This document shows, in pieces, positions 1 through 6,411 of a DNA stretch of 9,252 nt; the stretch's first letter is position 1, and every line of letters begins with the position of its first letter. This DNA comes from an uncultured Akkermansia sp. (lineage in GTDB: Bacteria > Verrucomicrobiota > Verrucomicrobiia > Verrucomicrobiales > Akkermansiaceae), in contig CAJGCY010000101.1 in the NCBI GenBank assembly GCA_904501955.1, forward strand, positions 1 through 9,252, given 5' to 3'. The position numbers and the translations under genes are program-made. The notes beneath the pieces were generated by a model that made no database searches, was not told where the DNA came from, and was given only the letters and a program-made list of their open reading frames with translations.

Positions 1-181
1 ACTCTTGCGAGACCATCAGGTATTAATCCCAGTTTCCCGGGGCTATCCCTGTCTCAGGGGCAGGTTGCTCACGTGTTACTCACCCGTGCGCCACTCAGTG
101 ACCGAAGTCACTCCGTACGACTTGCATGTCTTATCCACGCCGCCAGCGTTCGTTCTGAGCCAGAATCAAACTCTCCATAAT
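1..181 (-). rRNA. rrs: 16S ribosomal RNA, 5' part (runs off the left edge)
   Basis: The reverse complement carries the universal 16S start AGAGTTTGATTCTGGCTCAG, then AACGAACGCTGGCGGCG, a short V1 hairpin capped by TTCG, and the conserved GTGGCGCACGGGTGAGTAAC. Only about the first 180 nt of the roughly 1,500 nt gene are inside the window. By alignment of the AGAG block to E. coli positions 8-11, the mature 5' end falls near base 181. The phrase GTGGATAAGACATGCAAGTC after GGCGGC is what I know from Akkermansia and other Verrucomicrobiota; the phylum call is from memory of 16S sequences, not from a search. The gene is transcribed leftward from the promoter at 484-512. Confidence 0.97.
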
Positions 182-477
182 ATATTTTAAGAAATTGCTG
201 GACCAATGAATCCGAAGATTCATCAGTACCGTGTAACCTCGCTCCGAAGTTCCGAAGAACCTCATCTCGGCGTAGGCCACGGCACGCGTCACGACCTTTT
301 CCTTCCCTCTCTTTAGCCTCTCCGGCACCCCGCCCGGAAGGTTGTATCCGGTGGCGAGCTTCTCAGCTCAGCCTTGGTGCCACGGAAAGTCCGTGAAATT
401 GAAAACTGCCTCGCTCGGCTTTGCCTCACTGACTCATTCGAGCCGCTCGGCCTTTCGAGCTTCACCGTGTCGGTGTG
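182..477 (-). promoter_or_regulatory. rRNA operon leader (transcribed spacer before 16S)
   Basis: About 300 nt separate the predicted transcription start (near 477) from the mature 16S 5' end. No protein gene is visible here. The leader is rich in short perfect hairpins: 206-223 (7 bp stem, TTCG loop on the RNA strand), 249-260 (4 bp, again TTCG), 381-395 (6 bp, 3 nt loop) and 445-460 (5 bp). Such leaders usually hold processing stems and antitermination signals. I could not find a clear boxA, so I claim only a structured leader. The region just before 16S (181-195) is AT-rich. Confidence 0.75.
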
Positions 478-483
478 CCGAGA

Positions 484-512
484 ATTATACATGAAACGAG
501 GCGACACGTCAA
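484..512 (-). promoter_or_regulatory. Sigma-70-type rRNA promoter
   Basis: On the minus strand TTGACG (507-512) is followed after exactly 17 nt by a perfect TATAAT (484-489). This is a near-consensus housekeeping promoter and points into the 16S gene. Transcription should start around 476-478. Phased T tracts directly upstream (518-553) sit where an UP element would act. The same TTGACG-17-TATAAT arrangement recurs at 8878-8906. Confidence 0.9.
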
Positions 513-517
513 GCTCA

Positions 518-717
518 TTTTTGAAGAATTTTTCAGAATTTTTGCAGATTTTTCGTAAAACATTGAAAAATCAATGCTAAAAATTTGCACTTTTTTGTAC
601 AGAAAATCGAATTTTCCGAAAACCGGCGTAAAAAGAAACGCAAAAGTGAAGCAAATTCCACAAAAAATCGGTTCAAAATGCAAAAATGCGCACTTTTCGC
701 GTCAAAACCGCGTTTTT
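518..717 (-). promoter_or_regulatory. Phased A/T tracts upstream of the rRNA promoter (UP-element/curved DNA)
   Basis: Four T5 runs lie at 518-522, 529-533, 539-543 and 549-553, that is 11, 10 and 10 bp apart, beginning about 41 bp upstream of the predicted start. Further A or T tracts continue at about 557, 566, 579, 591, 603, 612, 619, 630, 642, 653, 662, 675, 682, 694, 704 and 713, an average step close to 10.3 bp. Tracts repeating at the helical period bend DNA in one direction, and A-rich DNA at -40 to -60 binds the alpha subunit of RNA polymerase. The spacing is seen directly; curvature and stimulation of transcription are inferred. No credible gene lies here. Confidence 0.65.
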
Positions 718-806
718 CCGCACCACTGCCCTACCCCACTACAGCACATATCCACCGCATAGTAAAGAACTAACGAAACATTTTTTTGGAGAATGGCCGT
801 GCAAAT
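718..806. other. Spacer with no recognised feature
   Basis: This stretch between the phased tracts and repeat copy A has no open reading frame that looks coding, no hairpin of note and no convincing promoter on either strand. A T7 run at 781-787 lies just before copy A. Confidence 0.5.
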
Positions 807-1040
807 TGATGCTTGATACCTATTTGCACGTAGCGATAAATCGGAATTTGAAGAACAGATTGCGAGCCGTAGGCGAGCCTAAATTAGAACCCGCGTCAGC
901 GGGTGACCTAACGTAGCCTAGGGCGTAAGCCCTAGGAAATGGGTAAAAAAATAAATCCGAACCCGCGAACCGTTGAGGCTTGCCGAAACGGTATGCGGGT
1001 GGCATAACCTTGCCCGGAGCACGTGAGTGCGAACAAATCC
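807..1040 (+). repeat. Structured repeat, copy A (candidate structured RNA)
   Basis: Copy A shares its order of parts with copies B and C. It opens with a TTGATAC...ATTTGC...GATAAAT block shared with B, then two GCGAGC boxes (862-867 and 873-878). P1 is ACCCGC/GCGGGT (889-894 with 899-904). P2 is CCTAGGGC/GCCCTAGG with a GTAA loop (917-924 with 929-936). A GGGTAA plus A-rich linker follows at 941-953. P3 has an outer stem 961-966/995-1000, an inner stem 970-974/987-991, opposing GA dinucleotides (975-976 and 985-986) and a GGC/GCC tip. P4 is GGC/GCC (1001-1003/1012-1014), and last comes GCAC-GTGA-GTGC (1019-1030). Loops of GNRA type and facing GA steps are typical of folded RNA. The outer limits are approximate. 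I do not recognise the family. Confidence 0.72.
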
Positions 1041-1105
1041 CGCATGTCTCAATCCGGCTTATAATGTCTCATTATCAATAGGATAATGAACATACAATCA
1101 AAACA
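1041..1105. other. Spacer between copies A and B with mutually exclusive hairpins
   Basis: ATAATG (1061-1066) can pair with CATTAT (1070-1075), and the same CATTATC (1070-1076) can pair instead with GATAATG (1082-1088). ATGTCTCA is also repeated directly at 1044-1051 and 1064-1071, 20 bp apart. The segment is AT-rich, unlike the GC-rich arms of the flanking repeat copies. A 65-residue reading frame starting at 1086 runs into copy B and looks non-coding. Confidence 0.45.
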
Positions 1106-1405
1106 CGCGCCCTCGGGCTCGGAGCTCCCGTCTTCGCGTCTCGCTTCGCGCGCTTGCTACGCCGTGGCCGGCCGCTTCGCTACGGTCCTCGCATTATATG
1201 CCGCCCTCGTTGCCTTCGCGTGCGCTCAGGCAGCTCGGGCTCTATTTCTTTTTTTTGCTTGTTACCTATGGCTTACGCCATAGGCTAAGCTATATCACCC
1301 GCTGGCGCGGGTTCTAAATTCCGCTCGCTTGCGCTCGCAAACAAATCGCTAAACTCTAATTTATCGTGCAGAGCAAATGGCTGTATCAACCGTAAACTTT
1401 AACAG
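1106..1405 (-). repeat. Structured repeat, copy B, facing copy A
   Basis: Read on the minus strand this repeats the layout of copy A. It has TTGATAC...ATTTGC...GATAAAT (about 1398 downward), two GCGAGC boxes (1333-1338 and 1323-1328 on the plus scale), P1 1297-1302/1307-1312, P2 CCTATGGC/GCCATAGG with a GTAA loop (1265-1284) and an A8 linker. P3 has outer stem 1203-1206/1237-1240 and inner stem 1211-1215/1228-1232 with facing GA steps, then GCAT/ATGC near 1191-1201. Its P2 and P3 pairs differ from copy A but stay complementary. The distal part (1106-1190) holds repeated GCGAAG motifs and GCTCCGAGCCC, matched at the right edge of the window. Copy A and copy B converge and together form a ~600 bp inverted structure. 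Limits are approximate. Confidence 0.7.
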
Positions 1406-1409
1406 AGCC

Positions 1410-1433
1410 TTTTCCATATAATTTTCCATATAA
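1410..1433. repeat. Perfect tandem duplication of a 12-mer
   Basis: TTTTCCATATAA occurs twice head to tail (1410-1421 and 1422-1433), ending 12 bp before the -35 box of the downstream gene. The position fits a double binding site for a regulator or a short upstream promoter element, but slippage duplication is equally possible. No function is shown by sequence alone. Confidence 0.6.
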
Positions 1434-1445
1434 GGTGGTTTATCC

Positions 1446-1474
1446 TTGACTCAGCAACAGGGGGCGATTATCTT
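1446..1474 (+). promoter_or_regulatory. Promoter of the secreted-protein gene
   Basis: TTGACT (1446-1451) is followed after 17 nt by TATCTT (1469-1474). The -10 box ends 9 nt before the start codon at 1484, so the mRNA would begin within a few bases of ATG. A second AT-rich hexamer, TATATT at 1474-1479, is too far from the -35 to fit well. Confidence 0.6.
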
Positions 1475-1483
1475 ATATTCACC

Positions 1484-2461
1484 ATGAAAAAGAGCTTATT
1501 AACCTTTTTACTGACAACGAGTGCAGCCTTTGCGGACGACCTACCGGCATTAAATAACCGTTTGATGCTCGATGTACCCGAAGAGGCGCAATACGGGCAA
1601 CGCACCACAGCCTTGATGGAAGCAAATCCTGCCGATACTGAAACACTTATATGGATTGGCGAGGGAGCCGACCGCATCGCCATTTATGCGCAAGAGCTTG
1701 ATGTATCAGCTGATGCCGATTTTGATACGCAGGCGCAAAAAATCTTGAAAAACCGCAGCAATAAAGTATCGCCCGATTTTGACATCAAAAAGCTAAACGA
1801 CAACATTTGGTACGCAGTGCGGACAACTGCCCCTACCGTACCGAATGGGGCAGACTTGTACGGGGAGTCTCTTATACGCCATACAGATAACACCCTGATA
1901 CGCGTGAGTATGCTTTTTGCGCCTAATCTTGCCCCTAATGCTCAGCAATGCCGCGAATACGTAGAAAAGATATTTACAGGCATGCGCATTGGACAAGGCG
2001 TGCGTGAAGCCTCCGCCCGAACAGATAAAATCAACTTTTTCAATGAAATGGAGCTTCAAGTGGAGGTACCTGAGCACTATGTGCGCACCGTTAATCCGGG
2101 TTGCGATTTCATTTACACCACCTACACAAGATTAGCCGCAGCCGATGCTCCTACTGACTATTTCGGTATCTACTTGGGCGGACACCCGTCTTTTGAAAAA
2201 AGGGAGGATGCCAAAAAGACAAAGTCCACCACAGCGGGCAAAAAGGTCACTTGGTATTGTTATGAACCCGAGCCCGAGGTATATGCCGCAGAATGTTGCG
2301 TTCGGTTGACAAGTAAACTCAACTTTGATGAACCGCCCGTCTTCATGCACTTGATTATCAAAGCTCCTTCTGACGAAGCGCGCAGTGATCAAATAGAGCA
2401 ACTCTCCAAAATCAAAAGAAAAAAGGCTCCCGCTCGCGCAAATAACTCACAGAAAAATTAA
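1484..2461 (+). CDS. Secreted protein of unknown function, probably two copies of one domain
   Basis: This is a 325-residue protein I do not recognise. Residues 1-17 form a clear Sec signal peptide (MKKSLLTFLL core, cleavage after A-F-A at 17), so the product should be periplasmic. The rest has no membrane segment. Two similar halves are visible, roughly 20-170 and 183-311. Each starts with a V-P-E phrase (VPEEAQY at 31, VPEHYV at 195), continues through alternating strands and ends with a strand plus helix (SMLFAP...CREYVEKIF; MHLIIKAP...QIEQLSKI). This recalls the PsbP/DcrB-like fold, but that is inference. The last ~15 residues are basic. Four of five cysteines are in the second half, including a CC pair at 271-272. 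The gene is visibly more AT-rich than the pump and transferase genes. Start chosen because the signal peptide begins there and the promoter lies just upstream. Confidence 0.8.
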   Translation: MKKSLLTFLLTTSAAFADDLPALNNRLMLDVPEEAQYGQRTTALMEANPADTETLIWIGEGADRIAIYAQELDVSADADFDTQAQKILKNRSNKVSPDFDIKKLNDNIWYAVRTTAPTVPNGADLYGESLIRHTDNTLIRVSMLFAPNLAPNAQQCREYVEKIFTGMRIGQGVREASARTDKINFFNEMELQVEVPEHYVRTVNPGCDFIYTTYTRLAAADAPTDYFGIYLGGHPSFEKREDAKKTKSTTAGKKVTWYCYEPEPEVYAAECCVRLTSKLNFDEPPVFMHLIIKAPSDEARSDQIEQLSKIKRKKAPARANNSQKN

Positions 2462-2486
2462 CACCACGCTCCGCATTTGTTATATT
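2458..2486 (+). promoter_or_regulatory. Promoter of the nitroreductase-like gene
   Basis: TTAACA (2458-2463) and TATATT (2481-2486) are separated by exactly 17 nt, each one mismatch from consensus. The -35 box overlaps the TAA stop of the preceding gene (2459-2461). The -10 box ends 10 nt before the ATG at 2497, again predicting a very short or absent leader. Confidence 0.62.
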
Positions 2487-2496
2487 GTAAAACGAT

Positions 2497-3092
2497 ATGA
2501 GAAACAACATTTTAATGAGCATTTTTGCATGTGCTTTTGCCTTTACGGGCAGTGCAGCGGAGGTAAAACAGCTGCCGGAGCCGACCAAAACGGGAGGCAA
2601 GCCGCTGATGGAAGCCATCGCCGCACGCGCGACCGGGCGCACCTTCAACCCCGAGCATAAGGTAGATGACCAAACACTCAGCGAGATATTGTGGGTGGCA
2701 TGGGGCATGAATGAGCACGGCACTCGCACCATACCCACAGCTCGCAACAAGCAGAACATGGACTTTATGTGCTCACCACCGAGGGTACGTGGAGATACGA
2801 GGGCAAGGACAACACGCTGGTCAAGGTAAATGATAAGAACCTTATCCCCCTTTGCGTGCAGCAGGATTTTGTCAACAAGGCGCCGCTGCACCTGCTGTAT
2901 GTAGCTAAGGAAGAGGGTTGGGGTGCAGCCCACGTGGGGTCCGCTTACCAAAATGTGTATCTGTATGCTGCCTCCAAGGGTATGCAAACGGTGATTCGTG
3001 GCATGATTGACCGCGAGGCTCTTACGAAGGAACTTGAGCTGACGGACGGCAAAAAGGCCATGCTGCACCAGGTGGTCGGCTATGCGGAGTAA
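2497..3092 (+). pseudogene. Secreted nitroreductase-family protein, interrupted by one frameshift
   Basis: The first frame (2497 to about 2763) encodes 89 residues: a signal peptide with likely cleavage after FTGSA, then ARATGRTFNP, the LSEILWVAWG helix and RTIPTARN, which match the N-terminal FMN-binding part of nitroreductase/SagB-type oxidoreductases. The second frame (from about 2766) continues it without a gap: YVLTTEGTWRYEG, then HVGSAYQNVYLYAASKGMQT and a final HQVVGYAE. Joined, they give about 198 residues, normal for the family. The switch lies at 2763-2766, where one base seems to be missing between GAC and TTTATGTG. Enzymes of this family use FMN and NAD(P)H to reduce small substrates; here the substrate is unknown. 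Both halves keep family-like sequence, so the lesion is recent or a sequencing error. Confidence 0.8.
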
Positions 3093-3118
3093 AGGAAGCA
3101 CTTATCCTCACGCATTTC

Positions 3119-3150
3119 AAAAAAAGGGCGGGTGCTACAGCACCCGCCCT
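3119..3150 (-). terminator. Rho-independent terminator of the RND pump gene
   Basis: A perfect 12 bp stem (3125-3136 with 3139-3150, core GGGCGGGTGCT) is followed on the minus strand by a run of seven T (3125 to 3119). It lies 18 bp past the pump stop codon. It also sits 26 bp past the convergent nitroreductase gene, but in that direction no T run follows, so it should act mainly on the minus strand. Confidence 0.9.
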
Positions 3151-3167
3151 GCTCTGTATATGGGGAT

Positions 3168-6100
3168 TTATCGGGTTGAGGGGCGGCGGAGACGAGCAAT
3201 GCAGTAGTAACAGAAGGGGATAAAGAAGATACCGATAAAGGTAGCCACGGACATACCACCGATGACGGTGATACCGACCGAGCGGCGGGCTTCCGCCCCG
3301 GGACCGGTGGCAAAGGCGAGCGGCAGACAGCCGAAGATGAAGGCGAGCGAGGTCATGAGGATGGGCCGCAGGCGCGCCGATGCGCCCGCGAGGGTGGCTT
3401 GCAGCAGAGGCATGCCCTCCGCGAGGCGATCTTGCGCGAACTCCACCACCAAGATGGCGTTTTTCGCCGCGAGACCGATGAGCATAATCAAGCCGATTTG
3501 CGCGTAGAGGTTCAAATCCATCCCGCACACCCAGAGCGTGGCAAAAGCGCCCAAAATAGCCACCGGCACCGATAATACAATGGATAAGGGCAGCGACCAG
3601 CTCTCATACAGCGAGGCAAGCAGCAAAAAAGCAAAGGCGCCGGACAGGCCGAGCATCATCGGCAGGCTGACACCCTGAGCCGCCTTTTGCACCTGATAAC
3701 TCATGCCTGTGTACGAGAAGCCCATATCCGTGGGCATGGTGCGGTAAAAGGCGGACTCCAGCGCGGACATCACCTGAGCGGAGGAGACACCGGGAGCAGC
3801 GCTCACATTGAGCATGGAGGCATTATACATATTCTGGCGGATGAGAAACTCCGGACCGGAGGAAAAGCGGACATCCACCAGCGCATCCAAGGGCACCTGT
3901 GCGCCATTTGTGCCCGGGAGGTAGAAGTTGCTCAGCTCTTCCACATTCATGCGGCTATCCGCCTCCGCCTGCATGAAGACCTGGTACTGGTAGCCGTACA
4001 AGTTGAAGTAATTCACAAAAGAGCTGCCGAGGAAGGTTTGCAGGGTATCCATAGCGGCGGAGGGCTCCACCCCCTGAGCGAGAGCTTTGTCCACATTGAG
4101 CGTGATGATGTACTGGGGCGTATCCGCAGCCATCAGGTTCTGCACGGCGGCAACCTCCGGGCAAGCGGATGCCGCAGCGATAAAGGCGGAAGTCTGCTCC
4201 GCGAGGTAGGCGGCGCCCTTACCGGCGCGATCCTCCAGCATGAACGACACATCCGACGAGGCGCCCACACCGGGGATGGGTGGCGGGGTCATGGTAAAGG
4301 CAATGCCGCCGGTGTTCATGGAGTTGAAGACCGTACGCAGGCGCTGCGAGAGAGCGGCGGCACTTGCGCCGGCGGCATCACGCTCCGACCAGGGCTTCAA
4401 GGTAATGAAGAAGAAGGCATTATTAGGGCTTTGCACACCGGTGAGCAGGTTGAAGCCATTCACCATCACCACGCCGTCGATGGCGGGCTCCTTGAGCAGC
4501 GCTTGAATAATCGCCCGCGAGCTTTGCTCCGTAACGCCCAGCGAGGTGCCGTGCGGCATTTGCAGTGAGCCGTAAAAATAGCCCTCATCCTCCGTCGGCA
4601 AAAAGGCGGAGGGCACTTGCTCCTCCGTGGGGTAAATGCACACCACCACGCCCAGCAAGGCAAGCCCCGTGAGCACACCGCGCCGAATCAAGCAGGCGGA
4701 GGCCGAGGCAAACCAGCCACGCACACGCTCCAACCCACGGTTGAACCCACCGGCAGCCTTTTGCCACACACCGCCCTGCCCCACAGCCCGCGGGCGCAGC
4801 AGGAGCGCGCACAAGGCGGGGCTCAAACTCAGCGCGGTAAATGCCGAGATGAGGATAGACACACCGATGGTCACCGAAAACTGCGCGAACAATCGCCCCG
4901 TAATGCCCGGCAACAACATACACGGGAAAAACACCGCTGCCAGCACCAGCGCCGTAGCAACCACCGGCCCCGCCACCTCGCGCATGGCGGCAGACGTTGC
5001 CTCGCGCGGGGGAAGCCCGGCATCTATGTGCGACTGCACGGCCTCCACCACCACAATGGCATCATCCACCACCAAGCCGATGGCAAGCACCAGGCCCATG
5101 AGGCAGATGGTGTTCACCTCCATCCCGAACAGAGGGAAGAACAAAAAGGTGCCCACCACGCTCACAGGCACAGCCGTCAGCGGCACCAAGGTGGCGCGCC
5201 AGCCCTGCAAAAACACGAACACAACCGCTATCACCAACAGAAGCGCAATCTCCAGCGTGAAGATAATCTCCTCAATACCGAGCTTCACCCCCGTGGTCGT
5301 ATCCAGAGCGAGGCTCAGCTCCACCCCGGGGGCAAGGGAGAGGCCGGCGAGCGTCTCCTCCACTCGCTGCACGGTTTTGAGGGCATTGCTACCGGGGCTT
5401 TGCGAGATGGCAATGATGGCGCAGGCCTCACCGTTGTAAGAGGAGCTCATGTTGTACGTTTGGCAGCCCAGCTCCACGCGAGCCACATCCTTGAGGCGCA
5501 CCAGAGCATTCGAGTCCGCGCGCACGATGATATTCTCGAACTCCTCCACCGAGCTCAAGCGGCCGGAGGTACGCACGGTATAAGTGGTAAGTTGCGAGGG
5601 AGGGGCGGGTTCCGCGCCGACTTTACCGATGGGGTTCACACGGTTTTGCTGCTGCAAGGCATTGCTGACCTGCTGCACGGTAATACCCAGCGCCGCCAGC
5701 TTGCGCGGCTGCAACCAAATGCGCATGGCATACTGCCCCGCGCCGAACACCTGCACATTACCCACACCGGGCGTGCGCAGCAGCGGGTTCATCATGTTAA
5801 TATAGGCATAATTGCTCAGCCACGTGGCATCATAACGCCCACCGGGCGCCCGCAGCACATACAGCAACATGGGCGGACCGCTCAGCGAGCGCATGGTAAC
5901 GCCCATTTGCTGCACCTCCGACGGCAACTGCGCATTCGCCTGCGCATAACGCAGGTAGGACAGCACTTGGTCCATATTCGCCTCCGTCCCCACGTCGAAA
6001 AGGATGGACAAGCTCATATTCCCCTCATTCGTGGAGGTAGAGGTCATGTACTCCATACCCTCCACGCCACTCATCTGCTGCTCAATGGGCGAAGCTACGG

Positions 6101-6278
6101 AATCCACCACCGTCTGACAATCCGCCCCCGGGTAAGAGGTAGAGATACTCACCTCCGCCGGCACAATAGCCGGGTACTGCGCCACCGGCAAGGACAAGGC
6201 CGTGATTAAACCGCCTAATATCAGCATCAATGCCACGCATATTGCCACAACGGGTCGCTTGATAAAAAACTCATACAT
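3168..6278 (-). CDS. RND efflux pump, HAE1 (AcrB/MexB) family
   Basis: This ~1,036-residue inner-membrane pump belongs to the proton-driven RND family that exports hydrophobic compounds through a tripartite complex. Counting from the GTG at 6281, it shows an N-terminal FFIKRPVVA membrane helix, a first periplasmic porter loop (about 35-335), helices 2-6 from about 336, the proton-relay pair D406-D407 in GLVVDDAIVVVE, a second porter loop (about 560-870) with SSFVNYFNLYG, and K940 in LIGLAAKNAILVVEFAQ. These match AcrB D407, D408 and K940 almost to the residue. Length is slightly below AcrB because the C-terminus is short. GTG (6281) and ATG (6278) are adjacent possible starts; I prefer ATG, and neither has a Shine-Dalgarno. 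No adaptor or outer-membrane channel gene is adjacent, so partners must be elsewhere. I saw no clear promoter. Confidence 0.95.
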   Translation of the reverse strand: MYEFFIKRPVVAICVALMLILGGLITALSLPVAQYPAIVPAEVSISTSYPGADCQTVVDSVASPIEQQMSGVEGMEYMTSTSTNEGNMSLSILFDVGTEANMDQVLSYLRYAQANAQLPSEVQQMGVTMRSLSGPPMLLYVLRAPGGRYDATWLSNYAYINMMNPLLRTPGVGNVQVFGAGQYAMRIWLQPRKLAALGITVQQVSNALQQQNRVNPIGKVGAEPAPPSQLTTYTVRTSGRLSSVEEFENIIVRADSNALVRLKDVARVELGCQTYNMSSSYNGEACAIIAISQSPGSNALKTVQRVEETLAGLSLAPGVELSLALDTTTGVKLGIEEIIFTLEIALLLVIAVVFVFLQGWRATLVPLTAVPVSVVGTFLFFPLFGMEVNTICLMGLVLAIGLVVDDAIVVVEAVQSHIDAGLPPREATSAAMREVAGPVVATALVLAAVFFPCMLLPGITGRLFAQFSVTIGVSILISAFTALSLSPALCALLLRPRAVGQGGVWQKAAGGFNRGLERVRGWFASASACLIRRGVLTGLALLGVVVCIYPTEEQVPSAFLPTEDEGYFYGSLQMPHGTSLGVTEQSSRAIIQALLKEPAIDGVVMVNGFNLLTGVQSPNNAFFFITLKPWSERDAAGASAAALSQRLRTVFNSMNTGGIAFTMTPPPIPGVGASSDVSFMLEDRAGKGAAYLAEQTSAFIAAASACPEVAAVQNLMAADTPQYIITLNVDKALAQGVEPSAAMDTLQTFLGSSFVNYFNLYGYQYQVFMQAEADSRMNVEELSNFYLPGTNGAQVPLDALVDVRFSSGPEFLIRQNMYNASMLNVSAAPGVSSAQVMSALESAFYRTMPTDMGFSYTGMSYQVQKAAQGVSLPMMLGLSGAFAFLLLASLYESWSLPLSIVLSVPVAILGAFATLWVCGMDLNLYAQIGLIMLIGLAAKNAILVVEFAQDRLAEGMPLLQATLAGASARLRPILMTSLAFIFGCLPLAFATGPGAEARRSVGITVIGGMSVATFIGIFFIPFCYYCIARLRRPSTR

Positions 6279-6358
6279 CACCCCGTTTTGACACGCTCCT
6301 ACGAAAAATCGGGTAAAAGTTGTTTGATTTTGCGGGCGTTCTCAAGGAAAGAATCTGC

Positions 6359-6387
6359 TTGACGTGAGGGAAGCGAGGAGTTAGAAT
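6359..6387 (+). promoter_or_regulatory. Promoter of the membrane glycosyltransferase gene
   Basis: TTGACG (6359-6364) is followed after 17 nt by TAGAAT (6382-6387), one mismatch from consensus. Transcription would start near 6394, leaving an ~18 nt leader without a Shine-Dalgarno sequence before the ATG at 6412. The promoter lies in the 133 bp gap between two divergent genes. Confidence 0.75.
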
Positions 6388-6411
6388 GAGAAACGCACAA
6401 ATTTTTCATCT

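Noticed and set aside
1086..1283. 65-residue plus-strand frame with a hydrophobic alanine-rich stretch
   Set aside because: It lies antisense across repeat copy B and its sequence follows the repeated CTTCGC motifs of the structured element.
807..1405. Classical insertion sequence or integron cassette between the two inverted copies
   Set aside because: The ~600 bp unit has no transposase or integrase frame, no clear target-site duplication, and only imperfectly matching arms whose similarity is in structure more than sequence.
1424..1433. Perfect CArG-like box CCATATAAGG near the tandem 12-mer
   Set aside because: CArG boxes bind eukaryotic MADS proteins; in this bacterial context it is coincidental.
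2412..3101. 229-residue minus-strand frame opposite the nitroreductase
   Set aside because: No domain recognisable; it is antisense to a gene whose two frames both match the nitroreductase family.
3687..6209. Long plus-strand frames (293, 530 and 267 residues) opposite the RND pump gene
   Set aside because: They are antisense shadows of a GC-rich gene: composition is dominated by H, R, G, T and Q with no recognisable domain, while the minus-strand frame is an unmistakable RND pump.
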